Part shown: one piece after another, positions 23,906-35,185 of the stretch
How positions within the stretch are numbered: position 1 is the stretch's first letter
Layout of the letters: each line of letters begins with the position of its first letter
NCBI GenBank assembly: GCA_039545295.1
Contig: BCIK01000004.1
Location: 1,117,389-1,181,388, forward strand
DNA length: 64,000 bases
Direction of reading: 5' to 3'
Origin: Udeniomyces pyricola
Lineage: Eukaryota > Basidiomycota > Tremellomycetes > Cystofilobasidiales > Mrakiaceae
Notes under the pieces: generated by a model
What the model was told of the DNA's origin: nothing
Seen by the model: only the letters and a program-made list of their open reading frames with translations
Database searches by the model: none
Translations under genes and position numbers: made by a program

Positions 23906-26900
23906 ATGAGATCCTCATCTCCCGCCGCTTCTCAGGCCTCGACCGACTACGGAGACGACTTTGACTTTCCCTCGTCTTTCTTACCCGATCTCGACGCCAT
24001 CGAGCGCGAATACGTCAGTGCCCGTCAAGCCTCCTCCAGCTTGCCAACACACGTCTCTCCGACCGACGCTCGCATAACCGTCGTTCGCCATCTCGACATC
24101 GAAATAGAGCACGACCATGAGCATTCCAGCCAGCGTATCAAGACCGACGACGACGAGTCAGTCTGTGGTGCGTCCACGAGTGGCACTGGCAGCGGGCTCA
24201 GCGAATTGGACAGCTCGCTCGCAGATGAAGAGGCCCTCGAGATTGCTCGCACCGTCCTTCCCGAGGACGACATGGAAGAGGAGGAAGAGCCGGTTGAATA
24301 TCCTAGTCTATTTGCACTCTTTCGTAAGGCTAGCTCACGAAGAACATCCACCTGAACAATAAAAAAAAAGCCAGCCAGCATTTGGCTCTACCTAACTCTC
24401 ACGCTGACGTCATCGCTCTCTCCCTTTGGTCGGGCGTGCATATCAGGTCGACGAGGTTACTTTTCCGTCACTGATCTCGTAGGTCCAAGCTGGTGTGAAG
24501 TCCAATTCGACTAGTAAGCTGACTTCGACTCATCTCACGTGCTTACTCATCTACTTGGAACTGATGATGACGCGTCATGGACGTATTTGTTTTAGCGGCC
24601 TGCGCGGCCAACGCTTCCTCCCTCCCTCCCAACGCCCGCTCACCGTCGTCACTCGTGAGGGTCGAACGATCGAGCCCAACAGGAAAAAAGCGAAAGATAA
24701 TGACAAAGTCATGCGGGCCGGGACCAAGATCCATCGGGCTCTCGAGCGAGAAATCCATCCGGTCGCGATCGCAGTGACAGCGTCGACCAAGGAGGAAACA
24801 TGGGCACTTCGGATCTACGATATGCTCGCTAATATAGACGCTCTCATGACAGTGGGAACCTGCGTAAGATGCCGAATCTTCTTTTTCACGTGTCTCGGAA
24901 ACCAAGGGAAACCTCTTGCTGATTTGGATCTCTGGGTCGCCACGTTGCCCTTTTTTTTTTGGCTATGGCTATGGCAGCGCGAGATGCCAGTTATGGGTTG
25001 GATCAAGGGCCATTTTTGCGTCGGCATTATTGACGAAATCCAACGCCGTCCCATTCCCTCAAATTCACCTCAGATTTCCTTGTCACCTCAATCCAAGAAG
25101 ATTACCTCATACTTCCAGTCCGGACCCAAAGCCAAGGCGAAACAACCGACGCACGCCTTGTACGTCAGTGATTCCAAAACGAGGCGAACCAACACGCTAC
25201 CCAAGGAGGATGCTTCCTATGCTGGTGAGCCGGAATGAGACTGCTTCTTGCTTCTTCTTGTTCTCTTTGTTCTCCTCATCCTTATGAGGGCATAGCTAAA
25301 ATCTCATTTGTTGCTTATTCATAAATCAAGGTAAACTACAACTGCAGTGCTACAAACTCTTGCTGGATCCTCTGCTCCTCCCGCCGAGCTCATCCGTTTC
25401 GTCTTCATCGTCATCGTTACTCTCGCCTTCGTCCGAACCGATGTCGGAACCGTTCTCGTTCGATCGACTTTACGACTTTCTTTCCCTCGATCCGATGGCG
25501 GTGTTCTCACCCGAGTTCCTCGCTCAGACCCTTACGCTCGTGAGCGGGACTGACCTGGACTTAGGTCCCTCGACGACTCTGGCGACGAACTTGCGTGAAC
25601 TCGAGCCTCTGTGGGAGCAAGCGGTGGAAAGGCTGGGAATGGATCGATATAAGGGTTGTGAGGACGAATTGGAGTTGGTTTATCGGTTTCAGGAGCAACG
25701 AGATCTGGACCCCACGTCGAAGCGGAGTTACAAGGGTACGAGGAAGAAGGGATTTAAGGGGAAAAATACAAGGGCAGGCAGCGCTATCGTCAAGGAAGAG
25801 AACAGGTTGTTAGAGTTGGCGCTTAAGGCGTCGATGATGCCTCAAGAGAGTCTTCAGCGCGGAGAGGAAGGTGGTACTCTTCGAGATGATGGCGACGACG
25901 ACGACGATCTGAAGGCTGCCATTGCCCTTAGCCTAAAGGCCATGGATCCTATCAATTCAGGTGTGGCCTTGGCGCATGAAAGGAAGATTCCTGCGGGAAG
26001 GGGCTTTCGCGTCGAAACTCGCGGGGACGCGTCTCTGATAATCGACGATGGTCTCGACACCATTGCTGACACCGCTCTCGAACCACCTCTACCGCCCTTG
26101 CCATCAACTTCACTTCCCCTCCCTCATCCTTCTTCATCAGCTTGGGCGTCAGCTACTCCTCTCGCGCCACCATCTTCTACCACCACCATACCCTACGCTA
26201 CTTCCTCGTCCATCCCAACCCTCGACCTCCCCATCATTCCCAATGCCTTGGATCTACCCACACGACCATCGCCATCAACCCCCTCACAAACGTTGGACTA
26301 TGATGAGCTTCTCCGAAAGCCGATGATGGAGCTCGTGGCGATGTGTACGGCTAGGAAGGTGCCATTCTTAGGGACGAAACCGGTTTTGGCCCGACGGATT
26401 TTGGTGTCCCTCGAATCCGAGGGGGTCGAGGGTGACGAGGAGGACGAACAGGATGGAGAAGCGTCTTTTCGAGTTCCACGTCGAGCTGGACGAGGGAAGG
26501 AGGAGGTCAAGGCTGCTAGCAATCAACGCTATAAGCGGTCGAGTCCATTGTCTTCGCCTCGAGCTTTCAGCACTACTCAAACCTCATCGCCTTCTAAACG
26601 GACCCGGTCATCCTCCCTCTCTTCTTCTTCTTCTTCTTCGTCCTCCTCCTCTGCCTCTTCCACCTCTTCGTGTTTTGCCACGAACCATCACACCAACATC
26701 ATCGGTCGGCTCCACGTAAAGTACGACCCGATCGAACTTTCGACGTACCTCGACGATGTCCTCGCGTTTTGGTTGGGCGAACGACCCCCGAGGGGCGTCC
26801 GGATCGAAGACGCGAACCGATGCGAATTTTGCGAGTTTAAAGAAGGGTGCGAGTGGAGGGAAGCAGAGGTTGGTTTTTTTTTCTTCTTCTTCTGTTTATC

Positions 26901-27204
26901 TCTTTTTCTTGGGGGGTTTTTTTTTTCGTTGCGTTCCGTTGTGTTTCGTTTGGGGAAGAAGATCGAAATAAGGGGGGGGGGGGCTTTTGCTCTCTCCTTT
27001 TTACTGACTTTTTTCTCTTTCCTCCCTCCCATCTCCTGCTGGATATCCCTTTTTCTTCCTTTTTTGACTCGCTCTCATCCCTCTCGATTTTTTTTCCCAA
27101 CCGGGATCGATGATCCATGCTTTTCGTTCCGTCTCTCCAATGTGCAGGGCGAACGACTATGGGAAGAAGCGAAACGGAAGAAACAAGGTCGATCCGCTCG
27201 CTGA
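23906..27204 (+). CDS. EXO5: Exonuclease V (Exo5/Dem1), enlarged
   Basis: Single-strand DNA exonuclease of the PD-(D/E)XK fold with an iron-sulfur cluster; acts in mitochondrial or nuclear DNA maintenance. Predicted 864 aa, well above the roughly 370-590 aa of known Exo5 proteins. Six exons: 23906-24323, 24447-24513, 24596-24863, 24978-25224, 25331-26868, 27148-27204, all in phase. Seen: RRGYFSVTDLVGPSWCEVQF with the first cluster Cys (156), GTKIHRALEREI, GIIDEIQ with acidic residues 270-271, YVSDSKTR with the D-x-K motif (316, 318), QLQCYKLLLD after it, and the C-terminal CEFCEFKEGC supplying three cluster cysteines near 831-840. Between the nuclease core and these cysteines lies about 480 residues of mostly low complexity holding a UIM-like helix and a SAP-like helix pair (see findings). 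Confidence 0.92.
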
Positions 27205-27875
27205 TCTCGAGGTCATTCCCGGTTCGTGCGCCTGATTTGTCCCGCTGGCGCAGTGGGAAAGGGGAGAAAAAAAAAAAGGAGGAGGAGAGAGAGAAGGGGT
27301 TTGATAGGTAAATTGTCGTTTGAGGGGTAAGGTCATGAGGTGTAACACTTTCCTTTAGCGGGAGATCAGGGGAAGGGGGGATTTCAAGCTTGTTTATGTT
27401 TTGACTCGAGGAAGATTCCGTTCGTCTACTGTTTCCGGTCGATCATGAACCTTGTGGTTCTTTGTTGGCTTGTCTCTCTATTTCTTTTGAGGAGGGGGAG
27501 GGGGGGGGGGATCACCGCGCAAGGGTGCAGTCGAACGTCGAACGTTGATGTATAGGACCAAACTATGAAAGCGGGAATAGGCTTTTTCCCATGAACGAAG
27601 ATTTTCGGGGAGGAATGGAAAGCAAAAAAGAAAAGAAAAGAAGAACGAGAAGAGAGGACGCTAAAATCCGAAGAATAAAAAAATGAAAGCTTGAAAATAT
27701 ATATATGAAAATACGCATGCTCAGTTAACGACGTTGAGCTGTATAACATATAATCCCTTTCCTCCCTCCCTATCCCCCTCCCCCTCCGACTTCACTCTCT
27801 CTTCTACCGCGTCGCGTCTAAGATCCTCGTTTTCGTCTTCTTCACAGGAAAAGCAAGAAACATTCATCTCATCGT
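27205..27875. other. Convergent intergenic region
   Basis: Between the 3' ends of EXO5 (+) and the uL16m gene (-). There is a G run near 27494-27509 and A-rich sequence near 27626-27682. No gene seen. Confidence 0.5.
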
Positions 27876-29715
27876 TCACATGGTCGTCGCCAACGCCTCC
27901 TCCTCACCACCTCCGTTCCTATGCCTCAACAGCGCAGGCTCCACCACCTGCGTTCGCTTCTGCACGCCTCCAGAACTCTCCCGTCTCGACTTCAAGCCCG
28001 CCGCCACCGCAGCCGCTACGCCAGCTCGACTCCTCACCGGTCCCGGCTTCTCCTTCAACAACAACGTCTCCTTTACCACCAAACCACCTTCAACCCCCTG
28101 AGCCGCCGCCGTCAATCGCGCTTGAGACGCCTCCCTCAACCTCGCCATTTTTTCCTGGACCGAGACCGGCTTATCGAACTTGACGGGAGTTTCTTGCTGA
28201 GCTGTATGAGCTGACTTGATCGCTTCCGCGACGGCGTCCATCGTCGGCGTCGGAGGATCACGAGGCGGTAAAGCGAGCTGTTCGTGCCCGCGTTTGGGCC
28301 CGGTCGTAGAGCGCATGAATTCGAGGCCGACAGGGATCTTAGCGGCGACACATCGGAAGGCTAGGTAAGGGTTGGATTCCGAGTGATGGGTTTGGGATGT
28401 GTGTAATGGTTGTTGCGGTTGTTTTTAGGGAGACAGATGAGCGTGATGCATAGCATACGAAGAAGAATTATAATGCAAAAAAAAAGGAACAAACAAAAAA
28501 GAGACCAACGAGTACGAAGAAGATCAGCCTGTCAGCTTTCTTCTTTCTTCCTCATTTTTCCTCTCGACCCATCCAACAAACCCGTACCCCTTTCTGAGTA
28601 TTCGTAGTTCTGAGCCGACTGACGACAGGAACGATCACGTACCATCTCGAGCCGCTTCGATTCGGACGTTTCCGCCCCGAAGCTCAAACAGCGTATGGTT
28701 CATCGGAACGCTTTTTTGAGAAGGGAACGTAACGAAGCAGAGAGAGAGGAATGTTGTCAGTGTTTTTTTTTCGGAATCGGAAGGATGTACATAGAGGACA
28801 GACACGTTCAGGAGACGTCATCGTCAGCAGAAAGGTGGGGAATGGAAGGTTGAGAGAGAGAGATGCGCGAGAAAGAAGCAAGGTGAGGGGACAAAGGAGG
28901 ATACGAACAGGGCAGCCCAGTATTCAAACGTTCCCTTTCCTTTACCCATTCGGGTTTCGTTACCCTAAGCAACCAAGGCAAGCCGATAGACGAAAGAAGG
29001 GATGCAAAGGTTGATCAGATGGAGTGGAGAGCGTCAGTATATGCGGATGATTTTGGAGGACGAAAGGCTTGGAAATGGGTCGTTGAGCGAGCGTCTTAGG
29101 AACGACCGTCATCTCTACGTGTGTCTGACTCGTTGATGGACTGGCAAACGATACATCATCATGATTCCTTGATCTCGTCGTGTCGGATCGACGCGATTGA
29201 TGAAGGCCCGATGGTGACGTTGCTTCTCTCTTTGCTTGGCCCTTCCTGTCTGCGTCTTCTACTATCGACACCTCCCAGATTGACGTGTCCTCCTCCTCTC
29301 TCCCCCGTTCGCGATGCGTCCCGTCGCACGACCAAAGTACCATCCGAGAACTAACCTTGACGCAAACCGGCTTGTCCGGAAAGATGGTCATAAAGATCTT
29401 TGAGCCCTTGAAGGGCTTCATCTTCCTCCTGAGGACCTCATAGCACGCCTGGAGTTGCTTGGCCGTGAGTCGAACGCCGGCTTTGACACGGCAGCCGTAA
29501 TCGGCATCCCGACCGAGGATGGTGCCGACGGTGGAGCCACCCGTTCGGATGGGCGTACGACCCTTCATGGATTTACGGGTTCGGTGCTTCTTGGGCTCGA
29601 ACTTGATGCCTCGCGTTTGGAGCGAGGGGATTGGGAGAGAGAGGCGGGAGGAGGAGGAGGAGGAGAAGGGAGTGGTGAGGGATGAGGAACGGAGGGTAGA
29701 GCGAAGAAGGGACAT
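27876..29715 (-). CDS. MRPL16: Mitochondrial ribosomal protein uL16m with C-terminal extension
   Basis: Large-subunit protein of the mitochondrial ribosome, near the peptidyl-transferase and 5S-like region. Predicted 322 aa, four exons: 29356-29715, 28909-28964, 28643-28710, 27876-28360, all in phase. The first 30 residues (MSLLRSTLRSSS) look like a mitochondrial presequence. The L16 core follows: RGIKFEPKKHRTRKSMKGR, GSTVGTILGRDADYGCRV, and after splicing RMGKGKGTFEYWAAL, TLFELRGGNVRIEAARD-AFRCVAAKIPVGLEFM. The core ends near residue 185. About 135 further residues follow, Ala/Arg/Lys-rich with a helical PVSVQEKMARLREASQARL segment, not part of bacterial L16. Shares a 321-bp divergent promoter with APC11. 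Confidence 0.94.
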
Positions 29716-30036
29716 GATGGGCAAAGTGTTGAGGATGAGAGGCTAGTTGTGTGTGTATGTGTGTATGTGTGTATATGTGTATATGTGTATATGTGTATAT
29801 GTGTATGTGTGTGAGGGTGGTGTTGAAGAACGGGCTAAGTCGTTGGGGAGCCGACGGGCAAAGGGACGACGGCCTGCTCGAGGGATGGTTGAGGCGTGGG
29901 TGGTGGGTTGGTTGTGGACTCTCATCCCGTCCATCAACGTCAACTGCCTTGATCTCCTCCGCCCTGTGCTCCTCCTGTGCCTGCACCACCACATCCATAG
30001 AGCTCACGTCCAACAACCCCTTCCTTCCAGCACTTC
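29716..30036. other. Divergent promoter region, uL16m gene / APC11
   Basis: A 321-bp bidirectional upstream region. Nearly the first quarter is a TG/TATG repeat (see repeat entry). No gene. Confidence 0.55.
29748..29813 (+). repeat. TG/TATG microsatellite
   Basis: Alternating purine-pyrimidine tract built from TGTG and TATG units, starting about 33 bases upstream of the uL16m start codon on the opposite strand. Confidence 0.95.
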
Positions 30037-31127
30037 ATGAAAGTCACGTGCGTATCGAATCATCCATCTTAACTCGTCCATTTTATCATTATTTTTTCTT
30101 TTCTATCCTTTTCTTCTTCTCCCTGCTTCTCCAAACTCATCTCCCTTCATCTCCAACCCCTCTCCCTCACCCCAGCATCAAGAACTGGCAGGCCGTCGCC
30201 GTCTGGCGCTGGGATCTCTCTACGCCTGCCAACCCATACGACAGCAACGCCGACCACCAACGCAACCACCAAACCCATGCTGACGACAACGACCAAGAAG
30301 ATGAAGACGACGACGACGACGAAGTGTGTGGTATCTGCCGGTTGGCATTCGATAGCACGTGCCCAGACTGTCGGATTCCAGGGGATGATTGCCCGTTGAG
30401 TGAGTTTCCATCCAAGGAAAAAAAAACAAGAGCCTGCTGCGTCTTGTCTCTCTTTGAAACCACTGCCATTCATCAGGCCATCATTACACCATCCTTTCTA
30501 TCGAAAAAAAAAAAGACAAAAAACGTACACCCAGACGTAAACTCACCCATCATCACCCCGTTCTCCTTGCTTATTGTCCATGGCGATAACGCGTCCATAT
30601 CGAAATCAACTCGAAAACAACAACAGTCTGGGGCGCATGCACACATGTCTTTCACCTCCATTGCCTCATCAAGTGGATCGACACCGAATCTTCAAAAGGT
30701 CAATGTCCTATGGACCGTCGTCCTTGGGGTGCGTCTCGTCTTTGTCGGAATTCTTTGTTCTGACTGTCTCCATCTGGACGGATTGTTGAAGTTGACTTCC
30801 AAGAACCCCTTTCTCTTCCTCCTATCTGCCTACTTTGCCCCCCCCCTTTTCTCTGCTCTCTTTCCTTCTCCTCCTTTTCGTTCTCTCGTCTTCCTGATCC
30901 TTATTCTCGTTCGATCGCTTATAGTCAACGCCGAACGTAACGCTGCGCCTTCCTCACCCATGCCCGGAGGATCCTCTCCTTCCATAATTACCTCGTCGAT
31001 TCCACCCGCACCACCCTCACCTTCACGACCACAAACTTTCGATCATCATCATCATCAACCAGCACACCATCTGGCAACTCCATTCCATGAGGATTTACCC
31101 CCTTCATCGCCTCCATCACTTGCTTGA
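30037..31127 (+). CDS. APC11: APC11, RING subunit of the anaphase-promoting complex
   Basis: Catalytic RING-H2 subunit that recruits E2 enzymes to the APC/C in mitosis. Predicted 179 aa; animal APC11 is about 84 aa, yeast about 165. Four exons: 30037-30047 (11 nt), 30176-30399, 30627-30728, 30925-31127, all in phase. N-terminus MKVT-IKNWQAVAVWRWDL is typical of the family (strand that pairs with APC2). An acidic Asp/Glu-rich insert follows (about residues 27-50). The zinc ligands come in order: CGIC, CPDC, CPL, then after splicing CTHVFHLHCLIKW and CPMDRRPW. Past PWVNAERN there is an extra tail of about 60 residues, Ser/Pro/His-rich with a HHHHQ run. The 11-nt first exon holds only the start codon and three residues. 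Confidence 0.95.
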
Positions 31128-32339
31128 GAACATACGTCAAGCTAACGCTTCTCTCCCCCCCCCCCCCTTCCCAAATACCTTTCGGAATTCCGTTTTTGGG
31201 ATGGCACTCTCCATCTTCTGGACCCTCGCACGTTCACGACTAGTCGGCTCAAACCCCTTCGGTATCGATACCATGTATCCATCTATCTATCCAGGGAAAA
31301 ACGGGGAGGGAGAGGGGGGGAGGGGAACATCAGTTATCACCCTTCTGTCTCTTTCTATTTCTCAAGAAAACGGAAGAGTTTCTGGCCATGCGGATCAAGG
31401 GCAGGGGGGGGGGAGGGGGGCTGAGGAACGTCCCTGTTTGGATTAGGCATTGACGGAGACGATTACAAGCATACGCTAGATCTTTTGGGGGTTCGTTGAG
31501 CTTCGAGCCTGTAGGGGTCACCATTCTAGGGCAAGGCAAAGGACAAGAGAAGGGAGGGAAGGAGGGGGGGAGGGGGCAGAGAGGAGGTTTGTTGGGTTGG
31601 GAAAGTTGAAGCTGAGCTTGAATGGTGTTGGAATGTACAGTGTGTCGAACGAATCTTTGGGAAGGAAGGGTGTCGGTGGAGCAGATAGAGAGAGAGGGGT
31701 GGTGGAGAAGAGGGGTTACGTACGTGCGAGATAGGGGAAGGAGGAATTGGGAGAAGGGACGATATAGAAGGGTGATTGTCAATAGTATCTGTTTCTGCTT
31801 ATATATACATGTGTGAATACACATGATATATATGACCTGCTATCCGATGCGTCACGTCTGACCAAAGGAATCTCCATGGATTGTTCCTCTTCTTTTCTTA
31901 TCTTCCTTCTCACTTCATCACGTGTCATGCTGCTCTTTTGATTCCTTGCCCGAAGAAGAAAAAAAAACCTCTCCGGCCCCGGCCGCGCCCGCCTTTGGCC
32001 CGTTTTTTTTTTGTCTTTGGATCGATGTCTTTGAAAAATGAAACCCATCTCGTCTTTTTTTTTTTTTTCCACTCGATATATCCTGGATATATCACACGTT
32101 CGTCCTTCCGTCACGCGATATCGTGACATCTTGAGACTCGAATTTGAGGACATCCGGATCCAGCTAACCGACCGTTCATCGAGAATCCATCATTGAGAGA
32201 CCTGGTGATACATACATGCATGGTATACATATGCTCTTTCTCAATCCCCAACCCCCCTTCATCCTTTTTCCTCTCCCTCCATCTTGTATCGTTTCCAGTT
32301 CCCCAAAGACCAGGGTGCCTAAAAAAACTGATTTCGATC
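31128..32339. other. 1.2-kb convergent intergenic region
   Basis: Between the 3' ends of APC11 (+) and the multipass membrane protein gene (-). There is a C run at 31157-31168, several G-rich tracts at 31313-31580, and short A and T runs near 31960-32070. Only low-complexity frames; no gene I can support. Confidence 0.5.
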
Positions 32340-33389
32340 TCACTCCAATCTCTTCTTCCCACCCCTAGCTAGTGCAACCCTCACCTCGTTCTCATCTCCT
32401 TTCCCTTCTCCTTTCCAATTTTCCCTTTTTCCCTTCCTAAACCCAACCCCATCTTCTCCTTCCTTGATGTCTTTTCTTTGCCGCCTGACGCCCAAGATAT
32501 CCTGCCTATACGTCCAGAGACACCTCCCCCCAAAGAACGTCATCGCGACGATCCCACAGATCGCTCTCGCTTCGTCCCGATTCCAATCGCCTTTGAACCC
32601 TGGAGCTCCCCTGATTTTCGCCCCGAGCTGAGCCCACCCCGTACCTGTATGCTGGAGAGACGAGGAAGGGTCGGTCGAGGGAAGACGAAGAAGGAGGAGG
32701 TAGAGGGAAGAAAGGAGGATGGGGATGTAAAAGTCGGTCGTGAGGTAGCCAAAGGGAGGGAGGAGTTCGGGTGGGGTTTGGAGGACCCAAGAGGTGGAGA
32801 ACATGGTGAAGGTGTTGACGATCATGGCTCCACTGGGAGGGAGGGAAATGGCGAAACGATGGGGGGGGGGGGGCGAGGAGAACGATTAAGCAAAGGAAAG
32901 GAAAAGGGGGTTGGGATAGTCAAGAAAGCAGAAGGCAGGGTCGAGAACAAGATGGGAAAGATGAGATAGATGTAGGATTAGCGATGAGCGAAAAGAAACG
33001 CAAAAGAACAAGAAATGACAAAGGGGGGAGGGGGGGGGGGGNGGGGTTTCAAGAGGAGTTTTATTTAGTCATTGAAAGGAGAGGGAGGAATGACGAACCC
33101 GTAAACGCCGATCCAGGTCATGGCCATGATGGTCCAAGCCCCTTGGCTCGCGACATCGGGTCGCGAGAGGAAAACGTCGACGAAGAACGTGCAGACGACG
33201 ATCGCTCGGGTCTGATATCCAGTCAAAGGATTGGAAAAGTTGGGTTAGAATGGGCAGGAGAGAGGGATGGAGAAGAAGATGGATTAGAGATTGTGATGCT
33301 GTGATGGACTTTGATTTGTTTTTGGTTGGCCGGATAGGGGCTCATACATCGGTCGGAAACTTTAGATGAAGAAGGCAGTGGATGCGGGG

Positions 33390-33428
<39 letters not shown>

Positions 33429-34016
33429 GAATATAGGGGCCCTAACAACTTACCAATCCATCAAACGCACTCATCGTCCACTCGACCAAGAACGAGTTTC
33501 TATCGGGTATGAACCTCTCAACTGGTGTCCTCGTCATGAGCCAATGAGTCGTCCCAAACAAGATCCATGGCGTAGGCGACGTGAGGAAAGAAGGGGGTGG
33601 GGTAGATGGAAAGGGTGCTAAGAAGGTCAAGAGAGCTTCACCTCCAAAGATGAGGGTCAGGATCGTGATGAGCTGGGAGGAGGGATAAAGGGAGAAACAT
33701 TGAGTGGGAGAACACGTGAGCGCAAGTTCAGTTTTGATGTGTTATCATACTAGCTAGGTTAACGAGGGACATGATAGCAATCATATAACCCCCTGCTGCA
33801 TATCGCCCACGCGCGAGCTTAGCAATGGCTATCACCCGAACTATCTGTCAAGAACTTCAGTAGACGTGACGACAACGTACTTCGGCAACAAACGTCGGCC
33901 GTCCTCCTCCACTGTTCGTCGTCGAGGGTCGGTTCGTCGCTTTGAAGACTTGGTTCATGATGATACAGAGTCGAGGTAGACCGATGACGTCCATCCAAGG
34001 AAGGCCAAAGAATGGA
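32340..34016 (-). CDS. Multipass membrane protein, N-terminus unresolved
   Basis: I do not recognise the family. Exons I can support, transcript order: 33881-34016, 33764-33844 (3' end tentative, weak donor GTTAAC), 33454-33672, 33099-33211, 32340-32832. The first listed exon begins in phase 2, so at least one more exon lies upstream, probably between 34020 and 34500, but I could not fix it or the start codon. The chain alternates hydrophobic helices and short loops: LPWMDVIGLPRLCIIMNQVF, YAAGGYMIAIM, LITILTLIFGGEALLTFLAPF, AIVVCTFFVDVFL, WTIMAMTWIGVYG-GAMIVNTFT, and FYIPILLSSLYLLLL, giving at least five likely membrane segments. A basic, Lys-rich cytosolic tail follows, ending GGKKRLE. The intron at 33212-33453 carries a long (GT)n repeat. 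Transport, scaffolding or lipid roles cannot be told apart from sequence. Confidence 0.68.
33023..33047. repeat. G homopolymer with an unresolved base
   Basis: A run of G with one N inside, in the intron before the last exon of the membrane-protein gene. It marks a place where the assembly could not count the homopolymer. Confidence 0.9.
33393..33423. repeat. (GT)n microsatellite
   Basis: About fifteen GT units inside an intron of the membrane-protein gene. Confidence 0.95.
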
Positions 34017-35185
34017 CTGAATTAACACCCAGCGTCAGAAGAGGATGGTGGATGGCGACAATGACGACGGTGACAGCGAGCATAGAGATGATATAAGCAT
34101 GTAAGGCAAGCAAAGAGGGTGTATGGAGGTGGGTAGGTCTCTTTGAGGATCAGCTTATGATTGTGATGATGACAGCAGAGGAGGCCGGTATTGGATGAGA
34201 TTGATGCTTCAGATAACGCGTTGAGAATCTAAATGACGCACGAGTGTGCAAGAAGGTATCGTTGAGCATCGATAGTGTAGCCCAATAGAGAAGAAGTGTC
34301 CACCATTATCGCCAAATGCGGAACGTTTAGCTGCTGAACGTCGTTGGGGTGGTGGTTTGACCAAACGGAAAAGGCGACCTGCGGTCGACGTCATTTGCAT
34401 CGCTTCTAGCCGAGCACGAGTGACAGACCTGCACGTGCGAGCGTTGACCACGTCTTCCAAAAGCGAGATTGGACTGTTTCGGTACAACAGAGGGTCTCAC
34501 AGTTCGCTGACATGGACAACGTGGTGAGGAGTGAGGGTCATGGCATTGGTACATCGAAGGTGAAACAAACAAGGCGGACAAAAGGAAACAGAAACATCAA
34601 GAAAAGAAAAGAAAAAGTACTAAGAGGGAAAGAAGTAACAGCGGGACTGGCAAGAAAGAGAAGTCATCAAAAGGGGGAGAGACACAGAAGGGACATGGTG
34701 TGATAAAAGCGATGCGAGGAAAGGCAAACAAGAAGAAAACGCAAACAAAGGATAAGAAGGGACAAGGTCAAGAAGAAAAGGAAAGTGGGAAGGGATAAGT
34801 GAATGGAAGAGAGACAGGACAAGGGGGTGAATCGAGATAACTTCTACGTCATGGTGAGCGCCGTGGAAATGTCATGTCGAGTGAATGAGTGTTATACGAG
34901 AAACAACGGAAGAATGAAAAACCAGTCATCCCAGTGAGAGTGGCTCTACAGAGAGCGCGATCGAACGACGAAAAGAATGATAAAGAAGGAATATGAGATG
35001 GATCCAGGAGGTCCATCGATGTTGATGGCCATGCAAGTCGGAACAGGTCATTCAGTGCATGATGCTGAGCAATCGAGGATCCGTCGACGCTAAATCACCA
35101 ACAAGAAATCAAAATTGTGATAAAAATGGTTCAACAATGGCTTGACAGGGCGGTAAAGGCGAGATCGTGACTTAAAACGACTAGA
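34017..35185. other. Probable 5' part of the membrane-protein gene and intergenic DNA
   Basis: The missing N-terminal exon(s) of the minus-strand membrane protein should lie in the left half. A minus-strand open frame at 34209-34487 is a candidate but has no recognisable hydrophobic segment. The right part, 34580-34870, is A/G-rich without a convincing gene. Confidence 0.35.

Noticed and set aside
29751..31127. Single long frame of 458 codons across APC11
   Set aside because: It reads through the TG repeat and all APC11 introns in one frame. The conserved RING residues appear only when the introns are removed.
32478..32969. Charged plus-strand frame opposite the membrane-protein gene
   Set aside because: It is antisense to a hydrophobic, spliced coding exon, and its Glu/Lys/Gly content is the expected shadow.
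34209..34487. 92-codon minus-strand frame as the N-terminus of the membrane protein
   Set aside because: It has no hydrophobic segment and no donor in the phase required by the next exon. It is kept only as a weak candidate.
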